A DNA stretch of 39,853 nt from an uncultured Oscillospiraceae bacterium (GTDB taxonomy: Bacteria > Bacillota > Clostridia > Oscillospirales > Oscillospiraceae): positions 1-39,853 of the forward strand of contig CAKTKT010000011.1 of the NCBI GenBank assembly GCA_934572325.1, given 5' to 3'. The stretch's first letter is position 1, and each line of letters begins with the position of its first letter. The position numbers and the translations under genes are program-made. The notes below the pieces were generated by a model. It did no database searches, was not told the origin of the DNA, and saw only the letters and a list, made by a program, of their open reading frames with translations. Positions 23,704 to 30,805 of this stretch are shown here, piece after piece.

Positions 23704-23732
23704 AATGTAACACATTGTTTCCGAAATTGCAA
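23704..23732 (-). promoter_or_regulatory. promoter of the surface-protein gene
   Basis: On the minus strand TTGCAA (23732-23727) and TACATT (23709-23704) are 17 bases apart, about 80 bases upstream of the start codon. Confidence 0.65.
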
Positions 23733-23986
23733 GACTTTTTTGAAAAATTTTTTATTATTTTTTACCGTTTTGTAATTTATCTATATCTTGCAGTTATTCG
23801 TGGCTGAAACGCGAGATATTGTGGCGTATCGCGGGGCTGTGTACACGTCGGTATAAACAGCGGCGTACACGGCGGCGTACACAGCGTCCTGCGCCGCTCT
23901 CCGCGCCCGCAGTCACGGCTCTCCGCGCCCTGCCGCTATATATATATAACGTTTTAAAAACAAAAAAGTTTCATATAAAATGCAGG
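23733..23986. other. non-coding stretch with short repeats
   Basis: No gene is seen. The first part is a run of A/T. The second is GC-rich and contains CGGCGTACAC twice and GCTCTCCGCGCCC twice, then a short TATATATA run before the first palindromic repeat. Confidence 0.5.
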
Positions 23987-24146
23987 TTTTAAAGGCTTCT
24001 CCTTGAGGAGAAGCTGTCGCCACAGGCGACTGATGAGGTGGAAATGCGCCGTTTTCCCCGCTGTACCGGTGTTTCGTGCAACGCAAAACACCTCATCCGC
24101 CCCAGTGTGCGCACTGGGACACCTTCTCCTCAAGGAGAAGGCTTTT
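23987..24146. repeat. modular palindromic repeat, copy A
   Basis: About 160 bases with nested symmetry. Terminal hairpins CTTCTCCTTGAGGAGAAG (23996-24013) and CTTCTCCTCAAGGAGAAG (24123-24140) form imperfect terminal inverted repeats. Inside are a hairpin GTCGCC-ACA-GGCGAC (24016-24030), GATGAGGTG (24032-24040) pairing with CACCTCATC (24089-24097), a GGTGTTT/AAACACC hairpin, and CCCAGTG-TGCG-CACTGGG (24101-24118). It encodes no protein. It looks like a MITE-like or REP-like element. Confidence 0.85.
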
Positions 24147-24193
24147 TCGGGGAGAGTACAGCACTTTTTTGACAAGCTGCACACAAACCGAGC

Positions 24194-24404
24194 TTTAAAG
24201 GCTTCTCCTTGAGGAGAAGCTGTCACGAAGTGACTTAAGTGAGCATCCGAATCTTTGATTCGGTCTATGCGAACTTATGCGTCAGCGATGAGGTGGAAAT
24301 CCGGCGTTTTTCCCCGCTGTACAGGTGTTTCGTGCAATGCAAAACACCTCATCCGCCCCAGTGTGCGCACTGGGACACCTTCTCCTCAAGGAGAAGGCTT
24401 TAAA
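24194..24404. repeat. modular palindromic repeat, copy B
   Basis: The same plan as copy A, about 211 bases, bounded by TTTAAAG at the left and CTTTAAA at the right. The second hairpin is now GTCACGAAGTGAC (24222-24234). An extra module with CCGAATC-TTT-GATTCGG (24247-24263) is inserted before GATGAGGTG (24287-24295). The right half, including CACCTCATC (24345-24353) and the CCCAGTG hairpin, is nearly identical to copy A. Confidence 0.85.
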
Positions 24405-24427
24405 GTTTGATTTCTACAATCCGTTGA

Positions 24428-24450
24428 TTCTCAAGGGGAAGGCTTTAAAA
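24428..24450. repeat. terminal fragment of the palindromic repeat
   Basis: TCTCAAGGGGAAGGCTTTAA matches the right end of the repeat family but lacks the left arm. It lies 33 bases from the 3' end of the DUF559 gene. Confidence 0.55.
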
Positions 24451-24482
24451 CGACGTTGGAGAAAGCTTTGGTGCATGAGAAA

Positions 24483-24842
24483 TTACTCAATATTGAGCTT
24501 TAAGTGCTTCATTATATCCTCGCACACACCTTTAAAATTTCCGTTTACGTCTGAATTGGAGTATCTAAGCACTGTAAGCCCCAGTCCGGACAGATATTCG
24601 TCACGCGCCCTGTCACTCTCCTGCCCCTCCGGTTCAAAGTGCTGTGAGCCATCCAGCTCAATGCAGAGCCGCGCCCGCGCACAGTAAAAATCCACTATAT
24701 AATCACCTATGACTTTTTGACGCTTGATCGTCACGGGAAGTCCTTTTAGAAAATCATACCAAAGATGCCGTTCTTCATTTGTCATATTCTTTCGCAGCTC
24801 ACGCGAAAAGCCAGTCAGACGTTTGTTATATACTGTGTTCAT
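24483..24842 (-). CDS. DUF559 domain protein (Vsr-like PD-(D/E)XK nuclease fold)
   Basis: This 119-residue protein shows the DUF559 pattern: RELRKNMTNEERHLWYDFL, then IGDYIVDFYC and CIELDGSQHF, ending in VLRYSNSDV. The aspartate of VDFYC and the E-x-D of ELDGSQH would be the metal-binding PD-(D/E)XK residues of a very-short-patch-repair-like endonuclease fold. Its role is unknown. The gene is lower in GC than its surroundings, has only a weak ribosome site (GTGGGTAAGC before the ATG at 24840-24842), and is flanked at its 3' side by the palindromic repeats. Together these suggest horizontal origin or a link with the repeats, which is inference. Confidence 0.85.
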   Translation of the reverse strand: MNTVYNKRLTGFSRELRKNMTNEERHLWYDFLKGLPVTIKRQKVIGDYIVDFYCARARLCIELDGSQHFEPEGQESDRARDEYLSGLGLTVLRYSNSDVNGNFKGVCEDIMKHLKLNIE

Positions 24843-25233
24843 TCATGCTTACCCACATCATTAACCCTACGTGTTTACATAATACCACAGCTTTCACGTC
24901 GGCGCAAGGGGCTGTCAATTCGGACAAATCGCATTTGTGTATTTTAACCCGCGATAATTGTGTGCGCAATTCGCAAATGCCCGCCGAATCCGGCTGCTTT
25001 TCTGCTTTCTATCGGCTTTTGTGCATACGTAATTTTTAGTTATTGGTGTAATATTTCCTGCTTATTGTTTATTTCGCCCATAAAGCTATTTGTAAGAGCG
25101 AATATTTCAGCGTTTTGTATGAAGTTGTCGATTATGCCTATAATTTCGCGCTTTTGACCTTGCCAAAAGCGGCTTTATAGGTTAATATGCACATAGAGGC
25201 TTCGCCTCGCAGTTATTTTAAGGAGAAAAGTTT
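24843..25233. other. 391-base intergenic region before hppA
   Basis: No gene or known RNA is recognised in this AT-rich stretch. Near its right end TTGCCA (25161-25166) and TAATAT (25184-25189) with 17 bases between could be the hppA promoter, and GAGGC-TTC-GCCTC (25196-25208) is a small hairpin in the leader. The AAGGAG ribosome site lies at 25221-25226. Confidence 0.4.
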
Positions 25234-27228
25234 ATGGGATTTTTGCTTTGGTTCACCCCTGTGGCGGCGATACTGGCGCTGCTGTTTGCGGGATATAAGG
25301 CGCATTATGTACAAAAGGCTGCCCCCGGCAACGACCGGATGCAGGAAATAGCGGGCGCTATCGCAGAGGGCGCAGACGCTTTTTTGAAGTCAGAATATAA
25401 AATTCTGGCTGTTTTCATTGTTGTGCTGTTTGCGCTCATCGCAATATTCATCAGCATCGGCACGGCGGTGTGCTTTCTGCTGGGCGCGGTCTTCTCCATC
25501 CTCGCAGGGCTGTTCGGCATGAAGGTGGCGACGCGCGCCAACGTGCGCACCGCGAACGCCGCAATGGAGCAGGGCATGAACCGCGCGCTGTCCATCGCGT
25601 TCTCCGGCGGCTCGGTCATGGGCATGTGCGTGGTTGGGCTGGGGCTTCTCGGGTGCAGCGTTATATACATAGTCACCGGCAACTACAACATTCTGTTCGG
25701 CTTCTCGCTGGGCGCGTCGTCCATCGCGCTGTTCGCGCGTGTCGGCGGCGGCATATACACCAAGGCGGCGGACGTCGGCGCGGATCTCGTGGGCAAGGTG
25801 GAGGCCGGCATCCCCGAGGACGACCCGCGCAACCCCGCCGTCATCGCCGACAACGTCGGCGACAATGTGGGCGACGTTGCGGGCATGGGCGCGGATCTCT
25901 TTGAATCCTACGTGGGCGCGCTCGTCTCCGCGCTGACGCTGGGCGTGACGGCGCACGGGGAGCTTTTTCAGGGCGCTGGCGCGCTCTATCCCCTCGTTAT
26001 CGCCGCGGTGGGCATCATCGCCTCCATCATCGCCACGTTCTTCGTGCGCGGCAAGGACAACTCCAACCCCCACAAGGCGCTGAAAATGGGCTCTTACGTG
26101 TCCGCCGCCATCGTGGGCGTCGCCTCCGTCTTTCTCAGCAAGGTGTTCTTCGGGCGGCTGTACTGCTCCGCCGCCATCATCGCGGGCATCGTCGTGGGGC
26201 TGGTGATAGGCTTTGTGACGGAGGTTTTCACCTCGGAGGATTACCGCTCCGTCAAGCGCATCGCCGACCAGTCGGAGACGGGCTCCGCCACCACCATCAT
26301 CAGCGGCGTTGCCGTCGGCATGAAGAGCACATGGGTGCCCATACTGCTCATCTGCATCGGCATTTACATCTCCTATTCCGTGACGGACGACCTCTACGGC
26401 ATCGCGCTCGCCGCGGTGGGCATGCTGTCCACCACGGGCATCACCGTCGCCGTGGACGCCTACGGTCCTATCGCCGACAACTCCGGCGGCATCGCGGAGA
26501 TGAGCGGGCTTGACCCGCACGTGCGCGAGATCACCGACAAGCTGGACGCAGTCGGCAACACGACCGCCGCCATGGGCAAGGGCTTTGCGATAGGCTCTGC
26601 CGCGCTGACCGCGCTGGCGCTGTTCGTCTCCTACGCGACCGAGGTGCGTCTCGACGTTTTAGATCTTCTCTCTCCCTACGTCGTTATCGGGCTGCTGATA
26701 GGCGGCATGCTGCCGTTCGCGTTCTCCGCGATGACGATGGACTCCGTCTCCAAGGCGGCGTACAAGATGATAGAGGAGGTTCGCCGTCAGTTCCGCGAGA
26801 TTCCCGGCATACTCGAGGGCAAGGCGAGACCCGATTACAGCTCCTGCGTGTCCATCTCCACGAAGGCGGCGCTGCGCGAGATGATAGTTCCCGGGCTGAT
26901 GGCGGTCGTCGCGCCGCTGCTCGTCGGCATACTGTTCGGCGCGGGCGCGCTGGGCGGGCTGCTCGCGGGCTCTCTGGTGACGGGCGTTCTGCTGGCGATA
27001 TATATGTCCAACGCCGGCGGCGCTTGGGACAACGCCAAGAAGTACATCGAGGGCGGGCATCACGGCGGCAAGGGCTCTGCCGCGCACAAGGCGGCTGTCG
27101 TCGGCGACACCGTGGGCGATCCGTTCAAGGATACCTCCGGTCCCTCCATCAACATCCTGATAAAGCTGATGACCGTTGTGTCTCTCGTTTTCGCTCCGAT
27201 ATTCATCAAGTTCGGCGGTATACTCTGA
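25234..27228 (+). CDS. hppA: membrane-bound ion-translocating pyrophosphatase
   Basis: This 664-residue integral membrane enzyme, with about 16 membrane segments, hydrolyses pyrophosphate and pumps H+ or Na+. The substrate-binding signature DVGADLVGKVEAG is at about residues 179-191, followed by DNVGDNVGDVAGMGADL. Near residue 441 the sequence reads GNTTAAMGKG; alanine here (A445) instead of lysine marks the K+-dependent class. Sequence alone does not settle H+ versus Na+. It salvages energy from biosynthetic pyrophosphate, useful in a fermenter. The start follows AAGGAG; a terminator follows the stop. Confidence 0.97.
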   Translation: MGFLLWFTPVAAILALLFAGYKAHYVQKAAPGNDRMQEIAGAIAEGADAFLKSEYKILAVFIVVLFALIAIFISIGTAVCFLLGAVFSILAGLFGMKVATRANVRTANAAMEQGMNRALSIAFSGGSVMGMCVVGLGLLGCSVIYIVTGNYNILFGFSLGASSIALFARVGGGIYTKAADVGADLVGKVEAGIPEDDPRNPAVIADNVGDNVGDVAGMGADLFESYVGALVSALTLGVTAHGELFQGAGALYPLVIAAVGIIASIIATFFVRGKDNSNPHKALKMGSYVSAAIVGVASVFLSKVFFGRLYCSAAIIAGIVVGLVIGFVTEVFTSEDYRSVKRIADQSETGSATTIISGVAVGMKSTWVPILLICIGIYISYSVTDDLYGIALAAVGMLSTTGITVAVDAYGPIADNSGGIAEMSGLDPHVREITDKLDAVGNTTAAMGKGFAIGSAALTALALFVSYATEVRLDVLDLLSPYVVIGLLIGGMLPFAFSAMTMDSVSKAAYKMIEEVRRQFREIPGILEGKARPDYSSCVSISTKAALREMIVPGLMAVVAPLLVGILFGAGALGGLLAGSLVTGVLLAIYMSNAGGAWDNAKKYIEGGHHGGKGSAAHKAAVVGDTVGDPFKDTSGPSINILIKLMTVVSLVFAPIFIKFGGIL

Positions 27229-27254
27229 TCCCCTCCACGTCGGACTGTCAGCCA

Positions 27255-27290
27255 ACGGGCGCGCCGCAAAAGGCGCGCCCGTATTTGTTT
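27255..27290 (+). terminator. terminator after hppA
   Basis: ACGGGCGCGCC pairs perfectly with GGCGCGCCCGT around six bases and is followed by ATTTGTTT. Confidence 0.8.
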
Positions 27291-27326
27291 ATGGAAACTT
27301 TATCCCGAGCCGCGGCGTCATAGCTG

Positions 27327-27355
27327 TTGACGGGAAACGCCGGGGAATGTATAAT
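27327..27355 (+). promoter_or_regulatory. promoter of the CapA-like gene
   Basis: TTGACG (27327-27332) and a perfect TATAAT (27350-27355) are 17 bases apart, 36 bases before the start codon. Confidence 0.75.
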
Positions 27356-27391
27356 ACTCGTATTAAAGACGATTCAGAAGGCAGGGCATAG

Positions 27392-28591
27392 ATGAAAAGA
27401 ACAACAAAAACGTTTTTGCAGGGAATAGTGCTGGTCGCGCTGATGGGGGCGATGGTATGGCTGTTCAAAATACGCGGAGACGCGCTGAACGCGGAGCGCG
27501 AGAGGGCGGACGCGGAAGCCGCCGCCGCGGCGGAGACGATGGCTGCCGCCGCCTCGCCCGCGCCGGAGATAACGCCCGAGCCCACGCCCGAGCCTACACC
27601 CGAGCCGCAGCCGGAGTATTTCACGCTCTCGTGCATAGGCGACTGCACGCTGTGGTCGTCCACGCAGTTTGAAAACAGCGACGTGGGTCTGCCGAAAACC
27701 GTCGGCGAGGACTACGCCTACCCGTTCTCAAACACCGTGCAGTATTTTAAAGACGACGAGTACACGCTGGCGAACTTTGAGTGTACCCTGTCCGACACGA
27801 AGCTCAGCTCCTCCCAGATGTTCTACTTCCGCGCGCCGAACGCCTACGCCAACATCATGACCGAGGGCGGCGTGGACTTTGTGACGACGGCGAACAACCA
27901 CAGCCTTGACTTCGGCGAGGCGGGGCTGCAAAGCACGCTGGCGGCGCTGGATGCGGTCGGTCTCCCCTACGGAACGGAGCGTCAGGCGCAGATAGTCACG
28001 ACAAAGAACGGCTTGAAGCTTGGCATATACACGGCGGGCAACGATATGCGCCCCGACTGGAAAACCGATGATGCTGTCGCGGCGGTGAAGTCTCTGCGCG
28101 AGCAGGGCGCGGACTATGTGATATGTATGTTCCACTGGGGGCTTGAGCTGTACTACACCCCCAACGAAAACCAGACGAAGCTCGCCCACGCCGTGGCGGA
28201 CGCGGGGGCGGATCTCGTCTACGCCTCGCACCCGCACTGTTTGCAGCCGATAGAGGAATACAACGGCTCGCTTATCCTGTACAGTCTCGGCAACTGGGTG
28301 TTCGGCGGCAGCACGCGCCCGTCCGATCCGGACACCGCGATAGTGCAGGTGACGCTAAAGCGCGACATTGACGGCACGGTCACGACCGACGGCTTTGACG
28401 TTATCCCCTGCTGCGTCAGCAGCAACCTTGAGGGCGCGGCGCGCATGGCGGACAACTACAACAACTACTGCCCCACCCCCTACGAGGAGGGCAGCGAAGC
28501 ATACGAGCGCGTGATGAGCAAGCTCAAGGGCACATATGAGGCGAAGTCGCAGGGCGCGGATTACAGCAGTTGGTACAGTAGCTGGAGCTGA
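27392..28591 (+). CDS. CapA-family (PGA_cap) metallophosphatase-like protein
   Basis: The 399-residue protein has an N-terminal membrane anchor (about residues 9-25), a short alanine-rich coil, a Pro/Glu/Thr linker (EPTPEPTPEPQPE) and an extracellular domain of the CapA calcineurin-like type. Motifs seen are CIGDCTLW, NFECTLSD, TTANNHSLDFG, CMFHWGLE, YASHPHCLQPIE and LYSLGNWVFGG, containing the expected Asp/Asn/His metal ligands. CapA proteins are tied to poly-gamma-glutamate or related capsule polymers, but no capB or capC is nearby, so a general envelope role is as likely. It is a single-gene transcription unit. Confidence 0.9.
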   Translation: MKRTTKTFLQGIVLVALMGAMVWLFKIRGDALNAERERADAEAAAAAETMAAAASPAPEITPEPTPEPTPEPQPEYFTLSCIGDCTLWSSTQFENSDVGLPKTVGEDYAYPFSNTVQYFKDDEYTLANFECTLSDTKLSSSQMFYFRAPNAYANIMTEGGVDFVTTANNHSLDFGEAGLQSTLAALDAVGLPYGTERQAQIVTTKNGLKLGIYTAGNDMRPDWKTDDAVAAVKSLREQGADYVICMFHWGLELYYTPNENQTKLAHAVADAGADLVYASHPHCLQPIEEYNGSLILYSLGNWVFGGSTRPSDPDTAIVQVTLKRDIDGTVTTDGFDVIPCCVSSNLEGAARMADNYNNYCPTPYEEGSEAYERVMSKLKGTYEAKSQGADYSSWYSSWS

Positions 28592-28686
28592 CGCGCCTGA
28601 CGGCTCGCGCAAAGAGCATATAAAAAGCGCATCTGAAGCGCATAAGCATAAATATATTGCAGCGCCCGCATTGCGCCTGCGAAATC

Positions 28687-28719
28687 CGCCCCGACGCGGC
28701 GTATCACCGCGTCGGGGCG
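28687..28719. repeat. 33-base perfect hairpin, first copy
   Basis: A 13-base arm CGCCCCGACGCGG pairs with CCGCGTCGGGGCG around CGTATCA. An identical copy is at 29034-29066. The flanks of the two copies (CAGCTTGTCGAA here, TTTGACAGGCTG there) are also related in inverted orientation, so the pair may bound a composite element. Confidence 0.85.
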
Positions 28720-28730
28720 TCAGCTTGTCG

Positions 28731-28815
28731 AAAAAGCCTTCTCCTTGAGGATAAGTAAGCGTCCAAATCTTTGATTTGGTCAACGCGCGCTTTTGTGCCT
28801 ATGGCTAAGGTGTCC
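28731..28815. repeat. degraded palindromic repeat, copy D
   Basis: AAAGCCTTCTCCTTGAGG starts like the family, but the second arm of the hairpin is damaged (ATAAG). It then has CCAAATC-TTT-GATTTGG, the same module as in copy B but with paired substitutions. It lacks the right end. Confidence 0.65.
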
Positions 28816-28835
28816 TGCGCAGTCGGTACACAGCG

Positions 28836-28991
28836 TTTTAAAGCCTTCTCCTTGAGGAGAAGGTGGTTCGCGGAGCGAACCGGATGAGGTGTTGGAGATG
28901 CAAATAATACTTGTTTTTCGGCAAAACAAGGCGTTTTTCCACCTCATCAGTCACTTCGTGACAGCTTCCCCTCGAGGGGAAGCCTTTAAAA
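28836..28991. repeat. modular palindromic repeat, copy C
   Basis: About 156 bases from TTTTAAAGCC to CCTTTAAAA. The left hairpin is CTTCTCCTTGAGGAGAAG and the right is CTTCCCCTCGAGGGGAAG, a paired change. The second-position hairpin is GGTTCGCGGAGCGAACC, the third is GTCACTTCGTGAC, and GATGAGGTG pairs with CACCTCATC. The central spacer differs from copies A and B, so modules have been exchanged. Confidence 0.85.
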
Positions 28992-29033
28992 GAACGGTTT
29001 TTAGTTGGGGTTTTCGATTCTTTGACAGGCTGC

Positions 29034-29066
29034 CGCCCCGACGCGGCGTATCACCGCGTCGGGGCG
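29034..29066. repeat. 33-base perfect hairpin, second copy
   Basis: Identical over 33 bases to 28687-28719. It lies on the far side of repeat copies D and C and immediately before the AT-rich array. Confidence 0.85.
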
Positions 29067-29077
29067 CTGCTTTGCTT

Positions 29078-29254
29078 GTTTACGTAATTTATTTTACGTA
29101 ATATTATTTACTTAATATAATATACTTAATTTAGATTGCATAATATAATTTACTTATTTTAATTTACGTATTATAGGCAACGTAATATTATTTTCATAAT
29201 ATAATTTACATATTTTAATATACTTAATATAGTTTTCATAAAATTATACACATA
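29078..29254. repeat. AT-rich array of about thirteen degenerate 14-base units
   Basis: The stretch divides into consecutive units of 13-15 bases that mostly end in TACGTAA, TACTTAA or CATAA, for example TTTATTTTACGTAA, TATTATTTACTTAA, TATAATATACTTAA, TATTATTTTCATAA. A rough consensus is TATNATTTACNTAA, with TTACGTAA palindromes at the best units. It is almost free of G and C in a GC-rich chromosome and codes for nothing. It is not a CRISPR array: there are no spacers. Confidence 0.75.
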
Positions 29255-29279
29255 ACATCTGAATATAGATGTTATGTGT
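29248..29279. terminator. AT-rich 13-base hairpin, possible tatD terminator
   Basis: ACACATAACATCT pairs perfectly with AGATGTTATGTGT around six bases. On the minus strand it is followed by ATAATTTT, so it may end the tatD transcript, although the stem is weak in GC. Confidence 0.5.
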
Positions 29280-29305
29280 ATTAAATGCGCTGTATTCCAA
29301 TTGTT

Positions 29306-30067
29306 TTACGCGATCCCGAACAAGTCTTTGCCATTTTGCAGCGTCACGGCGGCGACCTCCGACGGCGTGAGGCGCTTTATCTCGGCTATCTTCTCGACGA
29401 TGTAGCGGAGGTTGCGCGAATCGTTGCGCCTGCCGCGCATCGGCACGGGGCTGAGATACGGGCTGTCCGTCTCTATCAATATGCGCTCCGGCGGGCACAG
29501 CTCCAGCACCTCGACGGCGCGGCGGGCGTTTTTGTATGTGACCGGTCCGTCGAAGCCCAGATACCACCCGCGCTTCAAAAGCTCCTTCGCCGTCTCGGCG
29601 CTGCCGGAGTAGCAGTGGAACACGCCGCGCAGACCGTCCACGCGGCAGACCGCCTCATACGAATCCGCGTGTGCCTCGCGGTCATGGATGATAACGGGCT
29701 TGTCCAGCTCCGCCGCGAGGGTGAGCTGTGCGGCGAACAGCGCCCTCTGCTCCGCTTTGCGCGTGTCGTCCCAATAATAATCCAGCCCTATCTCGCCTAT
29801 CGCCGCGCACTTGGTGTGACGCGCGAGCGCGGCGATCTCGTCCATGCTGTCCACCGTCACCTTGTCCAGCTCCTCCGGATGCAGACCGACGGCAGCGTAC
29901 ACAAAGTCGTAGCGCTCGGCAAGGGCGAGCGCCGCGCGGCTGCTCTCCACGTCGCAGCCGGGGTTGATGATAAGCTCCACCCCTGCGGCGCGGAGCGCCG
30001 GCAGAAGCGCGTCCCTGTCGTCGTCAAAGGCTTTGTCGTCATAGTGGGCATGTGTGTCAAAATACAT
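29306..30067 (-). CDS. TatD-family metal-dependent hydrolase (DNase)
   Basis: This 253-residue TIM-barrel hydrolase has the TatD metal ligands FDTHAHYDD (two His), GEIGLDYYWD (Glu), VIIHDREA (His), FHCYSGS (His) and IETDSPYLSP (Asp). TatD proteins are 3'-5' nucleases acting on DNA or RNA and are linked to repair and RNA quality control. The start is the ATG at 30065-30067 after GAGGTAGCCCC; the longer frame runs into the promoter and hsp20 terminator. It is a single gene between the AT-rich array and hsp20. Confidence 0.93.
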   Translation of the reverse strand: MYFDTHAHYDDKAFDDDRDALLPALRAAGVELIINPGCDVESSRAALALAERYDFVYAAVGLHPEELDKVTVDSMDEIAALARHTKCAAIGEIGLDYYWDDTRKAEQRALFAAQLTLAAELDKPVIIHDREAHADSYEAVCRVDGLRGVFHCYSGSAETAKELLKRGWYLGFDGPVTYKNARRAVEVLELCPPERILIETDSPYLSPVPMRGRRNDSRNLRYIVEKIAEIKRLTPSEVAAVTLQNGKDLFGIA

Positions 30068-30118
30068 GGGGCTACCTCGCGTTTCGTGTTTTCGTATATG
30101 CTTTGCGTATATGACAGT

Positions 30119-30147
30119 ATTATATCCGACTGCGGCAAAAAAAGCAA
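30119..30147 (-). promoter_or_regulatory. tatD promoter
   Basis: On the minus strand TTGCTT (30147-30142) and TATAAT (30124-30119) are 17 bases apart. The -35 and spacer overlap the T tract of the hsp20 terminator. Confidence 0.65.
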
Positions 30148-30176
30148 ACGAGGGCGCGCCGGATGGGCGCGCCCTC
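30137..30176 (-). terminator. terminator after hsp20
   Basis: GAGGGCGCGCC pairs perfectly with GGCGCGCCCTC around five bases and leads into GTTTGCTTTTTTT on the minus strand. Confidence 0.88.
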
Positions 30177-30198
30177 TGGAAGCTGCGGGGCAACGGTA

Positions 30199-30639
30199 TT
30201 ACTTAATCTCAAGTCTGCGACTCGCGGGGAGCTCTTCCTTCTTCTTGGGCATGTTCAGCGTGAGCACGCCGTCGGCGTAGCTCGCCTCAATATGGTCAAC
30301 ATCAATGCCGGTCACATCGAAGCTTCGGCTGTAAGAGCCGTAGAAGCGCTCGCGCTTGACGAAGCTCTTTTTCTTGTCCTCCTCGTTCGTGTCGAGCTTG
30401 CGCTCGGCGCTTATGGTGAGGCAGTCGTTCTCGATGTCGATCTTGATGTCGTCCTTATTGAAGCCGGGCAGCTCCGCCTCGAGCTTGTAGGCGTCGCCGG
30501 TGTCGCTGACGTCGGTGCGGAAAGCGGAGACGAGGTTGGCGTTGCCGAAGAAGCTGCGCTCCATATTGTCCATCTCGCGGAACGGGTCAAAGCTCGCCAT
30601 GTGGCGTATGGTGCGATCAAAAGGAATAAGTTCAAACAT
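30199..30639 (-). CDS. hsp20: Hsp20/alpha-crystallin small heat-shock protein
   Basis: This 146-residue ATP-independent holdase keeps unfolding proteins soluble. The alpha-crystallin domain runs from about residue 43 to 135, with YKLEAELPGFNKDDI, ENDCLTISAER, the GSYSRSFDV segment and the A-x-x-x-x-G-V-L-T-L signature (ASYADGVLTLNMP). The C-terminal tail RRLEIK carries an I/L-x-I/L-like anchor. The start is the ATG at 30637-30639 after GGAGG; five extra upstream codons are not needed. A CIRCE element upstream indicates HrcA control, which is more usual for groE and dnaK operons but known for some hsp20 genes. Confidence 0.94.
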   Translation of the reverse strand: MFELIPFDRTIRHMASFDPFREMDNMERSFFGNANLVSAFRTDVSDTGDAYKLEAELPGFNKDDIKIDIENDCLTISAERKLDTNEEDKKKSFVKRERFYGSYSRSFDVTGIDVDHIEASYADGVLTLNMPKKKEELPASRRLEIK

Positions 30640-30678
30640 AATATATACCTCCAAATTTTTATTTGCATTTTTCTTTTC

Positions 30679-30761
30679 GATGAAACATTTATTTCTTTTG
30701 TTTCATCTTGTATATAAGATACCGCACAAATGTTAATAAATATAGCAGATAATATGGACAA
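30679..30761 (-). promoter_or_regulatory. hsp20 promoter and leader hairpin
   Basis: On the minus strand TTGTCC (30761-30756) and TATTAA (30738-30733) are 17 bases apart, a fair promoter. Downstream, GATGAAAC pairs with GTTTCATC (30679-30707) around 13 bases. The ribosome site (about 30648-30652) lies outside this hairpin, so it is not an evident thermometer. Alternative -35/-10 choices exist in this AT-rich stretch. Confidence 0.45.
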
Positions 30762-30771
30762 ACTGTGAATA

Positions 30772-30798
30772 TTAGCACTCTTGATGTTTGAGTGCTAA
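30772..30798 (-). promoter_or_regulatory. CIRCE operator (HrcA binding site)
   Basis: TTAGCACTC, nine bases, then GAGTGCTAA: an exact copy of the classical CIRCE inverted repeat. It lies about 11 bases upstream of the likely -35 of hsp20, and the only gene reading away from it is hsp20. Confidence 0.97.
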
Positions 30799-30805
30799 CG
30801 CGAGA

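Noticed and set aside
23987..24404. Insertion sequence
   Set aside because: The repeats have inverted ends but no transposase frame and no clear target duplication; described as non-autonomous palindromic repeats instead.
29078..29254. CRISPR array
   Set aside because: Units are 14 bases, degenerate and directly adjacent with no unique spacers, and there are no cas genes.
29078..29254. Replication origin with DnaA boxes
   Set aside because: No TTATCCACA-like sites and no dnaA, dnaN or rep gene nearby; only the AT-richness fits.
30640..30720. RNA thermometer in the hsp20 leader
   Set aside because: The leader hairpin does not cover the ribosome site or start codon, so thermosensing cannot be claimed from sequence.
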